Below, piece after piece: positions 1 through 7,956 of a stretch of 19,719 nt of DNA; the stretch's first letter is position 1, and each line of letters begins with the position of its first letter. Origin of the DNA: Alphaproteobacteria bacterium (GTDB taxonomy: Bacteria > Pseudomonadota > Alphaproteobacteria > Micavibrionales > UBA1664); NCBI GenBank assembly GCA_018969935.1, contig JAGWXJ010000023.1, forward strand, positions 1 through 19,719, given 5' to 3'. Made by a program: the position numbers and the translations under genes. The notes below the pieces were generated by a model, which did no database searches, was not told the DNA's origin, and worked only from the letters and a program-made list of their open reading frames with translations.

Positions 1-929
1 GCAATGCGCGGCGGCATGATCATGCCGTCATCATCCCCGTGCACCATGATAAGCGCACCGATGATACGGCTGCTGAAGGCCCACGAAGTCGTATGCGCAA
101 GGGCCTCTTTACCTTCTTTGTCCTGAAACTTGATACCGCAACTCTTGGCAAAATTCTGGCCAAGGTCATGCGTGGTAGCCGCCTGAAGCGCCTTGCCGTC
201 CTGCATCAGCGTTTCAATGCAATAGGTTTCATCGGCACCGGGGAAACGCTCCTCGGGGGTCTTGATACCCTTGATACCGGGGATGGCCAGATAATCGCGG
301 AAGAAACGGTCATACATATCAAGGATGGTAAGGCAGTCCTTCTCGGCGCCCTCGTGATCGGCAAAGGCGCAATGCCCCTCGTGCCAGAAAAATTCCGAAG
401 TACGCAGGAACATGCGTGTGCGCATCTCCCAGCGCATGACGCTGCACCACTGGTTCAGCTTCAAAGGCAAATCGCGGTAGGATTGCACCCAGCGCGACAT
501 GGAATCCCCGATGATCGTTTCGGATGTCGGGCGCACCACATACGGCTCCTCAAGTTCGGCAGAAGGCGCGGGGCGTAAGCCGGGCCCATCGGGGTTTGCC
601 TCAAGACGGTGGTGGGTTACAACTGCGCATTCCTTGGCAAAGCCTTCAACGTGCTCGGCTTCCTTCGCAAGGAAGGACACGGGAATAAGCAGCGGGAATG
701 CGCAGTTCTGGATACCGTAATCCTTCAGCCACACATCAAAAATACGCTGCATGTTCTCCCACAGCGCAAAGCCGTAGGGCTTGATGGTCATGCATCCGCG
801 TACGGCCGAATTTTCAGCCAGATCAGCCGCCTTGATGACGGATTGGTACCACTGCGGAAAATCCTCCGCGCGCGTGGGCGTAATCGCTGTCTGGGGCTTT
901 TTTTCTGCTTTTTGTACTGCGGCTGTCAT
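1..929 (-). CDS. proS: Prolyl-tRNA synthetase, archaeal/eukaryotic type (3' part cut off by window edge)
   Basis: This gene encodes a cytoplasmic class II aminoacyl-tRNA synthetase that charges tRNA-Pro with proline. About 309 N-terminal residues are visible; the family is usually around 480-500, so the anticodon-binding and C-terminal domains lie outside the window. Visible signatures are RGCMTIKPYGFALWE (44-58), AEHVEGFAKEC (91-101), the proline-site motif VRPTSETIIG (132-141), the motif 2 region RWEMRTRMFLRTSEF (166-180), HEGH (183-186), and HTTSWAFSSR then GALIMVHGDD near the cut end. These match the archaeal/eukaryotic-like ProRS, not the bacterial form with its insertion domain nor the short alphaproteobacterial form. 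The start ATG overlaps the stop of the upstream gene (ATGA), and GGAAGG lies about 6 nt upstream. The locus is the usual alphaproteobacterial proS position after DUF1467. Family identity is very secure. Confidence 0.95.
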   Translation of the reverse strand, partial: MTAAVQKAEKKPQTAITPTRAEDFPQWYQSVIKAADLAENSAVRGCMTIKPYGFALWENMQRIFDVWLKDYGIQNCAFPLLIPVSFLAKEAEHVEGFAKECAVVTHHRLEANPDGPGLRPAPSAELEEPYVVRPTSETIIGDSMSRWVQSYRDLPLKLNQWCSVMRWEMRTRMFLRTSEFFWHEGHCAFADHEGAEKDCLTILDMYDRFFRDYLAIPGIKGIKTPEERFPGADETYCIETLMQDGKALQAATTHDLGQNFAKSCGIKFQDKEGKEALAHTTSWAFSSRIIGALIMVHGDDDGMIMPPRI

Positions 930-1435
930 TTTTTGCCTTCCATTTTTTGCGTGTGTTCGCGGCAATACCCTTCAACGGTATTGGTAATGTCCTTGCCGTT
1001 ATAAAGGAGCTGCCCGCCTTTGTTTACGGTCAGAGTGCCAATAGTGGCCTTGCCTTCTGTGGCATTGATGCCAAGCGCCTTCATAACGTCTACGGCAATC
1101 GGCACCTGTATCTGCTCGGGTACTTCAAAAGGCATGTTGTTGTATACATCGGCGGGGGCAACGGGGTTGCCGTACGCATCCACGCCTGCCTGATACTCGG
1201 CACTTTTAACCTTCTCGCCCATGATATCCGCCGTCTGGCATATCATCAGGGCTTGGTCTTCAGCCGTAAGCGGCTTGCCATCATCGGCTGCAGGCGCAGG
1301 CATTTCCATTGCCTTGTCGGATTTGCCTGCTTCCATGGCAGGCATCAGTGGCTCGATTTCGATTTTTTCAGGCCCCTTTGCCAGCGCAACCGCAGGCAAG
1401 GCAATCAGCAGGGCAACAAGGGCAAGGCGGCGCAT
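926..1435 (-). CDS. Small exported protein of unknown function
   Basis: I do not recognise a family. The 169-residue product starts with a clear Sec signal peptide (MRR, a hydrophobic run, then a likely cleavage after AVALA at residues 15-19), so it should be periplasmic. The mature part opens with a Pro/Met/Ala-rich acidic linker to about residue 55 and then a compact domain. It has exactly two cysteines (C66 and C158), which could form a disulphide. I chose the start at 1435 rather than an in-frame ATG at 1465: GGAGA lies 6 nt before it, the signal peptide begins there, and the longer form would overlap the DUF1467 gene. The gap to DUF1467 is 13 nt, and the stop overlaps the proS start, so it sits inside the same operon. 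Confidence 0.8.
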   Translation of the reverse strand: MRRLALVALLIALPAVALAKGPEKIEIEPLMPAMEAGKSDKAMEMPAPAADDGKPLTAEDQALMICQTADIMGEKVKSAEYQAGVDAYGNPVAPADVYNNMPFEVPEQIQVPIAVDVMKALGINATEGKATIGTLTVNKGGQLLYNGKDITNTVEGYCREHTQKMEGKK

Positions 1436-1448
1436 AAAAAATCTCCAA

Positions 1449-1700
1449 TCAGTACTGGACCGCATCCCCCATGGCGCGGAAATCCACTACGTCATAATAA
1501 AACATAAGCTGCACAATACCCCAGATAATGGCCGAAATTATGGTCGTGGCAAGGGCCTTGCGCTTTAGGTTCGGGTTAACGGGGGCACCCACCACGCCCG
1601 TTTCAGGCGTATCAGGCTGGCGCACCCCCCACGGCAACACGGCAAACAGCACGGTCCACCAGATACAAAAATAAACAACGATGCCCGATACAACGCCCAT
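1449..1700 (-). CDS. DUF1467 family small membrane protein
   Basis: An 83-residue inner-membrane protein of unknown function, typical of alphaproteobacteria. It has two transmembrane segments, roughly residues 4-25 (with IWWTVLFAVLPWGVR) and 50-70. The loop between them carries the family hallmark GAPVNPNLKRKALATT. The length and the tryptophan-rich first helix fit the family. The gene starts 2 nt after the stop of the RNase J gene with only a weak GGTG upstream, so translational coupling is likely. In many alphaproteobacteria this gene sits directly before proS; here one small exported gene lies between them. The function is not known, and the position alone does not reveal it. Confidence 0.85.
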   Translation of the reverse strand: MGVVSGIVVYFCIWWTVLFAVLPWGVRQPDTPETGVVGAPVNPNLKRKALATTIISAIIWGIVQLMFYYDVVDFRAMGDAVQY

Positions 1701-1702
1701 GG

Positions 1703-3382
1703 TTACACCAATGCAATATGCGCGCTCACAAGCGGCTTGATATCATAACGGTCACGGAAGAACTTGCGGGCCGCTGCACGCACCGCCTCCACGCCCGCCT
1801 CCTCGGACAATCGTTCCGGCTTGGACAACCTTTCAAACTTATCGGCAAGCAAATCCTCAAGCTCGGCCAGCTTGTCGGCATCGCCTTTGCTTTCAGGGTC
1901 AAGAAGGCCAATCGCGCTTACCTGCAAATCCAGCAAATCACCGTCCTGCCTGTCAGCTGTAACGGATATGAATACCGCCCCGTTAAAGCTCATCTTCCTG
2001 CGCTCGAGGATCGGCATGCTATCGGCTGCCACAAGGCGGCCAAGGTCAATTGCCTTGAAGTTCAGCATGTAGTGGCGCACAGGCTCCACACCCTCGGGCG
2101 TTATGCGCAACATCTCGCCGTTTGCGGGTATATGCACATTGGCAATCTGCTTTTCACGCGCAAGGCTGGCATGTGCCTCCATCTGCGTGCGCTCGCCGTG
2201 GACCGGTATGGCAGTCGTTGGCCGTAACCAGTCCATCATCTGCGCAACATCGTCACGGACAGGGTGGCCGGATACATGCACGCACGCATCACGGTCCGTC
2301 ACGATTTTGATACCCATCAGCAACAGATTGTTCTTGATGTCGTTGATCTCGGCTTCGTTGCCGGGAATGGTGCGGGATGAAAAAATAACAACATCATCCT
2401 GCTTCATTTTGACTGCTGGATGCATGGACCGCGCTACGCGCGATAGCGCCGCGCGCGTTTCCCCCTGCGAACCCGTCAATATCAACACCACCTTGTGGTC
2501 AGGCATATCAGCTGCGTCATCGGCTGATATAAAGCGCATACCGTCATCAATGTAGCCCGTTTCACGCGCGCACTCGACCATCGTATTAAGGCTACGCCCC
2601 ACAAGGGCAACCTGCCGCCCGCAGGCGCGTGCCGCACGATGGATGCTGATGATACGCCCGACATTGGATGCAAACATCGTAATCCCGATTTTGCGCGGCG
2701 CGGTTTTAAAAACCTCCGTAAGCCCCTTCTCGACATCGGCTTCCGAGTGATGCTTCTTGCGCACATCGGCGTTCGTGGAATCCCCCACATAGGCCATGAC
2801 ACCGGCATCCCCCAGCGCCCTGAATGTAGCGGCCTCGGTTTTAATGCCCAGCACAGGCTCTTCATCAATGCACCAGTCACCCGTATGCACGATGCGCCCC
2901 ACAGGGGTTTCAATGGAGAGCGCATGGCTCTCGGGGATGGAGTGCGCAACAGGAATGTACGTAACCTTCCACTCAGCCATCTCGATGGGCTTGCCCGCAT
3001 CGACAACGATAATCTTTGGCTGCTCGCCTTTGAAGTGGTGCTCCTCCAGCTTGCGGCGCAACAGGGCAGCCGTAAACGGCGTTGCATAAATCGGGCATTT
3101 CAGTTGCGGCCAAAGCCACGCAACGGCACCAATATGGTCTTCATGCCCATGGGTAATAATCAAGCCTTTAAGCCTGTCGCGCTGCTCGGCAATCAGCGTG
3201 GCATCGGGCATGATGATATCAACACCCGGCAGTTGCTCGTCGGCAAAGGCCATGCCGCAATCAACGGCAATCCAGCTGCCGTTGCATCCGTACAATGTGA
3301 AGTTGGCTCCAAACTGGCCACAGCCACCAAGTGGCAAAAACAACACGCCCTTTTTATCAGGTACTGGTAACTGTTCGCTCAT
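1703..3382 (-). CDS. rnj: Ribonuclease J (metallo-beta-lactamase/beta-CASP RNase)
   Basis: A cytoplasmic zinc-dependent ribonuclease with 5'-3' exonuclease and endonuclease activity, used in RNA maturation and decay in alphaproteobacteria. The 559 residues match the usual RNase J length. Metal-binding motifs are all present: D41 (AVDCG), HGHEDH (78-83), H147 (VAHSIPESH) and D169 (HTGDW). The beta-CASP part shows GDSTNAD (about 200-206), LTGSQGETRAAL (302-313), SSRTIPGNE (335-343), HVSGHPVRDD (369-378) and PVHGE (393-397). A C-terminal extension carries the dimerisation region. The start ATG overlaps the coaX stop (ATGA), with AAAGG about 8 nt upstream. One oddity is the N-terminal stretch GGCGQFGANFTLYG (19-32), where relatives usually have a form like GGVGEIGMN. 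The fold and active site look intact. Confidence 0.96.
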   Translation of the reverse strand: MSEQLPVPDKKGVLFLPLGGCGQFGANFTLYGCNGSWIAVDCGMAFADEQLPGVDIIMPDATLIAEQRDRLKGLIITHGHEDHIGAVAWLWPQLKCPIYATPFTAALLRRKLEEHHFKGEQPKIIVVDAGKPIEMAEWKVTYIPVAHSIPESHALSIETPVGRIVHTGDWCIDEEPVLGIKTEAATFRALGDAGVMAYVGDSTNADVRKKHHSEADVEKGLTEVFKTAPRKIGITMFASNVGRIISIHRAARACGRQVALVGRSLNTMVECARETGYIDDGMRFISADDAADMPDHKVVLILTGSQGETRAALSRVARSMHPAVKMKQDDVVIFSSRTIPGNEAEINDIKNNLLLMGIKIVTDRDACVHVSGHPVRDDVAQMMDWLRPTTAIPVHGERTQMEAHASLAREKQIANVHIPANGEMLRITPEGVEPVRHYMLNFKAIDLGRLVAADSMPILERRKMSFNGAVFISVTADRQDGDLLDLQVSAIGLLDPESKGDADKLAELEDLLADKFERLSKPERLSEEAGVEAVRAAARKFFRDRYDIKPLVSAHIALV

Positions 3383-4167
3383 GCCACTGCCTTTACGTGT
3401 TTGTTACGGGCATGGAATAGCTGCAGGCCCTGAATGGTAAGCATCTCGTCGGTTTTATCGACACCGCCGATACTGCCCTCGAATATCGGCGCAAGCCCGC
3501 CCGTGACAAGGATGAAGGGTTTGAAGTTGTTTTCATCCGACAGGCGCCTGATAAGCCCCTCGATCATGGAAACATAACCCCAGAAAATGCCCGAGCGCAT
3601 GGCCGATATGGTATCGGTGCCCGTAACCTTGGCAGGCTTCATGATGTCTATTTTGGGCAGCTTGGCTGTCGCCATGTGCAGCGCATCGGCTGATTGGTTG
3701 ATACCGGGCGCAATAATACCGCCGATATACGCGCCGTTAGCATCAATCACCTCAAGCTTCGTCGCAGTCCCGAAATCGATGATGATCATGGGCGTCTTGT
3801 ACTGCGCCGTTGCCGCCATCACGTTGACCACGCGGTCGGCGCCAAGGCTTTCGGGGTGAGGCAGCAAAATGGTCAGGCCATGGCTTGTACCGGCATCCCC
3901 CACAAACAGCGGCGTCTTTTTGAGGTAGGTCTGGCAAAACTTGCGGAAGTGCAAATTGGCGCTCGGCACCACAGAGCCGATGACAACATCCGTGATATCG
4001 GCAAGGCCCAGCCCCCCCTGTTGCAACAGGGGCAAAAGCCATGCGGCATACTCGTCGGCGGTACGCGCGGCATCGGCCTTGATACGCCACACGCGCACAG
4101 GCGTTTGCGCATCCTTGCAGACGGCAAAAACGGTATTGGTATTTCCGGCATCAATGGCCAAAAGCAT
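3379..4167 (-). CDS. coaX: Type III pantothenate kinase
   Basis: The enzyme phosphorylates pantothenate, the first step of coenzyme A synthesis, in the cytoplasm. The 262-residue product has the type III (CoaX) signatures: the phosphate-binding DAGNTN (6-11), GADRVVN (109-115) with the catalytic Asp111, DFGTAT (131-136), GGIIAPGI (149-156), TDTISAMRSGIFWGY (184-198) and a C-terminal VTGGLA. The residue after DFGTAT is Lys where relatives often have Thr; the rest of the pocket looks normal. AAGGAA lies about 7 nt before the ATG. The gene follows birA after 39 nt and overlaps rnj by 4 nt. The birA-coaX pairing is common in bacteria. Confidence 0.96.
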   Translation of the reverse strand: MLLAIDAGNTNTVFAVCKDAQTPVRVWRIKADAARTADEYAAWLLPLLQQGGLGLADITDVVIGSVVPSANLHFRKFCQTYLKKTPLFVGDAGTSHGLTILLPHPESLGADRVVNVMAATAQYKTPMIIIDFGTATKLEVIDANGAYIGGIIAPGINQSADALHMATAKLPKIDIMKPAKVTGTDTISAMRSGIFWGYVSMIEGLIRRLSDENNFKPFILVTGGLAPIFEGSIGGVDKTDEMLTIQGLQLFHARNKHVKAVA

Positions 4168-4206
4168 GGCTAATTCCTTAGACTACGGCAGGCACTATGG
4201 CAACCA

Positions 4207-4932
4207 TTACGATACCCTGAAATGCACGGCCCCGCTGCTGATGGTACGGCTATTGCCCGCAGGCTCCTTCAGTATCAGGTTGCCGTCATGGTCTATGGCC
4301 TCGAAAACCCCTTCGACCTTGCGCTCGGCCATTCGGGCCGTCACGGGTTTACCGACCCCGTAAGCCTGCTCAAGCCAGCGGGTACGGATAGGCATAAACC
4401 CCTGCGTAAGCCACACCCCGTAAAGCGCGCCCAGATGCCCAAGCAAGGCATCACGCACCTCATCAAGCGGGGCATCGCTATACTGGCTGATGGCTGTACC
4501 ACCCTCGGGCGCAACAGCCACATTCACACCTATTCCTGCTGTCAGATAGTCAGGGGTGTCACCCTGCCCGCTGCGCATTTCAAGCAAAATGCCGGCTATC
4601 TTCTTTCCGTCCACCAGCACGTCATTCGGCCATTTAAGGCCGATGGCAGCCTTGGGCACCCCGCACGTAACCAGTGTGTCAGATAGCGCAACCGCACACA
4701 CAAAACTCATTTGCGCGCAAAACCGCGTTGCCACCTGCGGCCTGAATAGCGTGGTTGTATAAAGGTTGCCCTCGGGGCTGGTCCATGTATTCCCGAAGCG
4801 GCCGCGCCCCGCCGTTTGTATACCGGCTTGCACGACCGTACCCTCGGGGGCACCGGCCTCGGCCAAACGCTGCGCTTCATCCATCGTGCTTGGAAGCGAC
4901 GGGTGGAAAACAATGCGCGGTATAAAGGACAT
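4207..4932 (-). CDS. birA: Biotin--[acetyl-CoA-carboxylase] ligase, without the DNA-binding domain
   Basis: Attaches biotin to the carrier protein of acetyl-CoA carboxylase and other biotin enzymes, using ATP. The 241-residue protein begins directly with the catalytic domain (STMDEAQRLA, 15-24), so it lacks the N-terminal helix-turn-helix of the E. coli repressor and should be a ligase only. Signatures are the biotinyl-AMP loop AGRGRFGNTW (41-50), SPEGNLYTT (52-60), KWPNDVLVDGKKIAGILLE (100-118, catalytic Lys111) and GIGVN (133-137), then a small C-terminal SH3-like domain. The gene starts 3 nt after the nuoN stop and is probably co-transcribed with complex I, a standard alphaproteobacterial arrangement. 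Confidence 0.95.
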   Translation of the reverse strand: MSFIPRIVFHPSLPSTMDEAQRLAEAGAPEGTVVQAGIQTAGRGRFGNTWTSPEGNLYTTTLFRPQVATRFCAQMSFVCAVALSDTLVTCGVPKAAIGLKWPNDVLVDGKKIAGILLEMRSGQGDTPDYLTAGIGVNVAVAPEGGTAISQYSDAPLDEVRDALLGHLGALYGVWLTQGFMPIRTRWLEQAYGVGKPVTARMAERKVEGVFEAIDHDGNLILKEPAGNSRTISSGAVHFRVS

Positions 4933-4935
4933 ACC

Positions 4936-6402
4936 CTAGTTCAGAAGGCCAGCCGTGGCGTTGGCCGTCCATACCGTCAGCTGGTCGGGGAATACGATAA
5001 AGCCGGCCAGAAAGATCACGCTCGCAGCCAGCACGGCATACGTTGCAGGGCAAAAATGCAGCGTGGGCTTGTGCTCCTCGGAAGGTTCTTCAAAGAACAT
5101 CACGCGGATAACGTTAAGATAATACCACGCAGCCACCACCGACGTCAGCACGCCAAACACGGCCAGCACATACGCATGGGCCGCAACAGCCGCCTGAAAT
5201 ACCGCGAACTTCCCGAAGAAGCCCGCCATAGGCGGAATACCCGACATCGAGAACATGACGATAGCCAAAGCATAAGCAACCACAGGATGCGTTTTGGATA
5301 GGCCGGCAAGGTCGGCAATCTTTTCAACGGCTGCACCATCACGGCGCAACAGCAAAATGACTGAAAAAGCCGCCGTCGTCATCACCATGTAAATGGCCAT
5401 ATAAAGCAGCACAGACGAAAGGCCGAGATGCGTACCAGCGGCTATACCGACAAGCGCATACCCGATATTCCCGATGGACGAATACGCAAGCAGGCGCTTG
5501 ATGCTCGTTTGTACGATGGCCGCAAAGGCCCCCACGGTCATGGATGCAGCGGCAATAATACCCACAACAGGCAGCATGTCGGAAGCCAGCGGGCCAAACG
5601 GGCCGGTCACAAGGCGCATAAGCAGCACAATCGCGGCCACCTTGGGCACAATGGCAAAGAAGGCCGTAACGGATGTCGGCGCGCCTTCGTAAACGTCAGG
5701 CGTCCACATATGGAACGGTACGGCCGATACCTTGAAGGCAATGGCACTGATAATCAAAATCATGCCGAACAGCACAACCAGCGATGCAGGGCCGGGTACA
5801 GCCGCGGCACTCAGGGTTGCCTTGATAACGTCGAATTGCAACGTGCCCGTATAGCCATAAATGAGGGACGAACCGAACAGCAGCATCCCCGATGAAATGG
5901 CACCAAGCACGAAGTACTTAAGGCCCGCTTCCGATGCGCGGTTGGAATTACGGTCAAAAGCGGCAAGCACATAAAGCGAAAGGGACGAAAGCTCGAGGCC
6001 CACATACAGCGCCAGCAGGTCATTGGCCGAAACCATGATGAACATGCCAAGCGTGGCAAAGCTCATAAGCACAGGGTACTCGAAGCGAGCCATGATGGTG
6101 CCTTCGATGTCGCGCACGGCAATCAAAAGCGCGGCAACCGAGCCGCCCGTAATCAGCAGCTTGGCAAAACGTGAAAGGCCATCCAGCACAATCATGTCGT
6201 TGAACACGCGAATGGCCCCCGTAGGCGCGTTCAGGTAAACAAACGCACCGGCGGCAAGCCACAGAAATACCGAAAGCAGCGCAACAGGCTTGAGTGCCCC
6301 GCCACGCCCCATGACACCAATCATCATCAGCAGCATGGAACCCACCGCAAGCATCAGCTCCGGCGCCATCGAGAAGATATCGTAAAAAATCGGGTGGCTC
6401 AT
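4936..6402 (-). CDS. nuoN: NADH-quinone oxidoreductase subunit N
   Basis: An antiporter-like proton-translocating subunit in the membrane arm of complex I. The 488 residues form about 14 transmembrane helices. Key charged residues are visible: E137 in YVGLELSS, K224 in AFKVSAVPFHMWTPDVYEG (223-240), and K254 in IVPKVAAIVL. The stretch SLYVLAAFDRNSNRASEAG (142-160) is characteristic of NuoN. IKRLLAYSSIGNIGYALVG and the GIPPMAGFFGKF motif in the later helices are also typical. The start ATG overlaps the nuoM stop by 4 nt (ATGA), and birA follows after 3 nt. Nothing is truncated. Confidence 0.98.
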   Translation of the reverse strand: MSHPIFYDIFSMAPELMLAVGSMLLMMIGVMGRGGALKPVALLSVFLWLAAGAFVYLNAPTGAIRVFNDMIVLDGLSRFAKLLITGGSVAALLIAVRDIEGTIMARFEYPVLMSFATLGMFIMVSANDLLALYVGLELSSLSLYVLAAFDRNSNRASEAGLKYFVLGAISSGMLLFGSSLIYGYTGTLQFDVIKATLSAAAVPGPASLVVLFGMILIISAIAFKVSAVPFHMWTPDVYEGAPTSVTAFFAIVPKVAAIVLLMRLVTGPFGPLASDMLPVVGIIAAASMTVGAFAAIVQTSIKRLLAYSSIGNIGYALVGIAAGTHLGLSSVLLYMAIYMVMTTAAFSVILLLRRDGAAVEKIADLAGLSKTHPVVAYALAIVMFSMSGIPPMAGFFGKFAVFQAAVAAHAYVLAVFGVLTSVVAAWYYLNVIRVMFFEEPSEEHKPTLHFCPATYAVLAASVIFLAGFIVFPDQLTVWTANATAGLLN

Positions 6403-7955
6403 GGTTGTACCTCGGCATCGATACCTTCAATCAGGGCATCAAAACTTTCAGGGTCAGGGTGGATGACGATGGCATCGGCAATCGCCCCTACCTGCGAAAT
6501 CAGTTTTTCAACGGAAGGCGCGGTGGACTTGAATACAAGGGCAGGCATGACACCCAGCGCCAGAACCAGAATGGCCAAAGGCACAAGATTGGTTTTCTCG
6601 ATACCTGTCATGTCTTCCATCTCGGATGCATCGGGGTTATTGGCAGGACCAAATACGACCTTGCGGTACAGCCACAGCATATAGGTAGCGCCAAGCACAA
6701 CGCCCGTACCGGCCAGAAGGGCCACCCACGTGCTGGCCTGGAAAGCCCCCGCAAGCACAAGGAATTCACCCACAAAACCAGAGGTGCCGGGAAGCCCGAC
6801 GGACCCGAGCATAAACACCATGAACAATGTCGCAAACACGGGCATGTTCTTCACAATGCCGCCATAGCGGTTGATATCGCGGGTATGCAGGCGGTCGTAA
6901 ACCACGCCCACAATCAGGAACAGCGCGCCCGATACAAGCCCGTGCGAAATCATCTGGAAGATGGCGCCGTCAATCCCTTGGCGGTTGAAAGTAAAAATAC
7001 CAAGGGTCACATAACCCATGTGCGCAACCGATGAATACGCAATCATCTTCTTCATGTCCGTCTGCACCAGCGCCACAAGCGAGGTGTAGATGATGGCAAT
7101 GATGGACAGCGCAAAAACCATCGGCGCGAAGTACATCGACGCATCGGGGAACATGGGCAGGCTAAAGCGCAGGAAGCCGTAACCGCCCATCTTCAAAAGC
7201 ACACCCGCAAGAATGACGGAACCGCCGGTAGGTGCCTCGACGTGCGCATCGGGCAACCATGTGTGCACCGGCCACATCGGCATCTTGACTGCAAAGGATG
7301 CGAATACCGCAAGCCACAGCCACTTCTGCAAATCGGCATCAACGTGGTTGTCCATCAAAAGCGGCATATCGGTGGTGCCAAGCTTGCTGTAAAGCACCAT
7401 CAGCGCCACAAGCATGAGCACCGAGCCCAAAAGCGTATAAAGGAAGAACTTGAACGCCGAATAGATGCGGCGCTGCCCGCCCCATACCCCGATAATCAGG
7501 TACATGGGGATGAGGACGCCTTCAAACAAAACATAGAACAGCACGGTATCGAGCGCCGAGAACGTACCGATCATGAATGTTTCAAGCACAAGGAACGCGA
7601 TGATGTACTCGCGCACGCGCTTCTCAACGGATTGCACGCTTGCCAGAAGGCAAACAGGCGTAAGCAACGCGGAAAGTAGCACAAAGAATACCGAAATACC
7701 GTCAACACCCATGTGGTAGGTAAGCCCAAAGGCAGGCAGCCACATGAACTTCTCGACAAACTGGAAATCGGCCGAATTACCGTCAAAATGCCATGTCATC
7801 CACGCGGCAAGCGCCAGCACAACCAGCGACACGGCAATACCGATGCGCTGTGACATCTTGGCAACCGTTTCCTCGGAGCCGCGGATGAGCAACAGGCCCA
7901 ACGCCCCCAGAAGGGGCAGGAAGGTCATAAGGGAAAGTACGGGGAAAGTCGTCAT
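6399..7955 (-). CDS. nuoM: NADH-quinone oxidoreductase subunit M
   Basis: An antiporter-like proton-pumping subunit of complex I, 518 residues with about 14 membrane helices. E145 in LFEGVLIPMYLIIG (143-156) corresponds to the essential glutamate of the E. coli subunit. K224 in AVKMPMWPVHTWLPDAHVEA (222-241) and K255 in GVLLKMGGYG (251-260) are the half-channel lysines. SSVAHMGYVTLG and GLPGTSGFVGEFLVL are further family marks. The gene begins 1 nt after the nuoL stop. Its Shine-Dalgarno AAGGGAG is embedded in the last codons of nuoL. The C-terminal tail, past the last helix, is acidic (IHPDPESFDALIEGIDAE) and perhaps slightly long. Confidence 0.98.
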   Translation of the reverse strand: MTTFPVLSLMTFLPLLGALGLLLIRGSEETVAKMSQRIGIAVSLVVLALAAWMTWHFDGNSADFQFVEKFMWLPAFGLTYHMGVDGISVFFVLLSALLTPVCLLASVQSVEKRVREYIIAFLVLETFMIGTFSALDTVLFYVLFEGVLIPMYLIIGVWGGQRRIYSAFKFFLYTLLGSVLMLVALMVLYSKLGTTDMPLLMDNHVDADLQKWLWLAVFASFAVKMPMWPVHTWLPDAHVEAPTGGSVILAGVLLKMGGYGFLRFSLPMFPDASMYFAPMVFALSIIAIIYTSLVALVQTDMKKMIAYSSVAHMGYVTLGIFTFNRQGIDGAIFQMISHGLVSGALFLIVGVVYDRLHTRDINRYGGIVKNMPVFATLFMVFMLGSVGLPGTSGFVGEFLVLAGAFQASTWVALLAGTGVVLGATYMLWLYRKVVFGPANNPDASEMEDMTGIEKTNLVPLAILVLALGVMPALVFKSTAPSVEKLISQVGAIADAIVIHPDPESFDALIEGIDAEVQP

Positions 7956-7956
7956 C

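Noticed and set aside
39..578. Plus-strand open frame over the left end
   Set aside because: It is antisense to proS, whose motifs are unmistakable, and its product shows no recognisable features.
1436..1465. Upstream ATG at 1465 for the exported protein before proS
   Set aside because: The internal ATG at 1435 has a GGAGA at the right distance and starts a proper signal peptide; the longer form overlaps the DUF1467 gene.
2639..3370. Plus-strand open frame of 243 codons
   Set aside because: Antisense shadow of the RNase J gene, whose metal-binding motifs are complete on the other strand.
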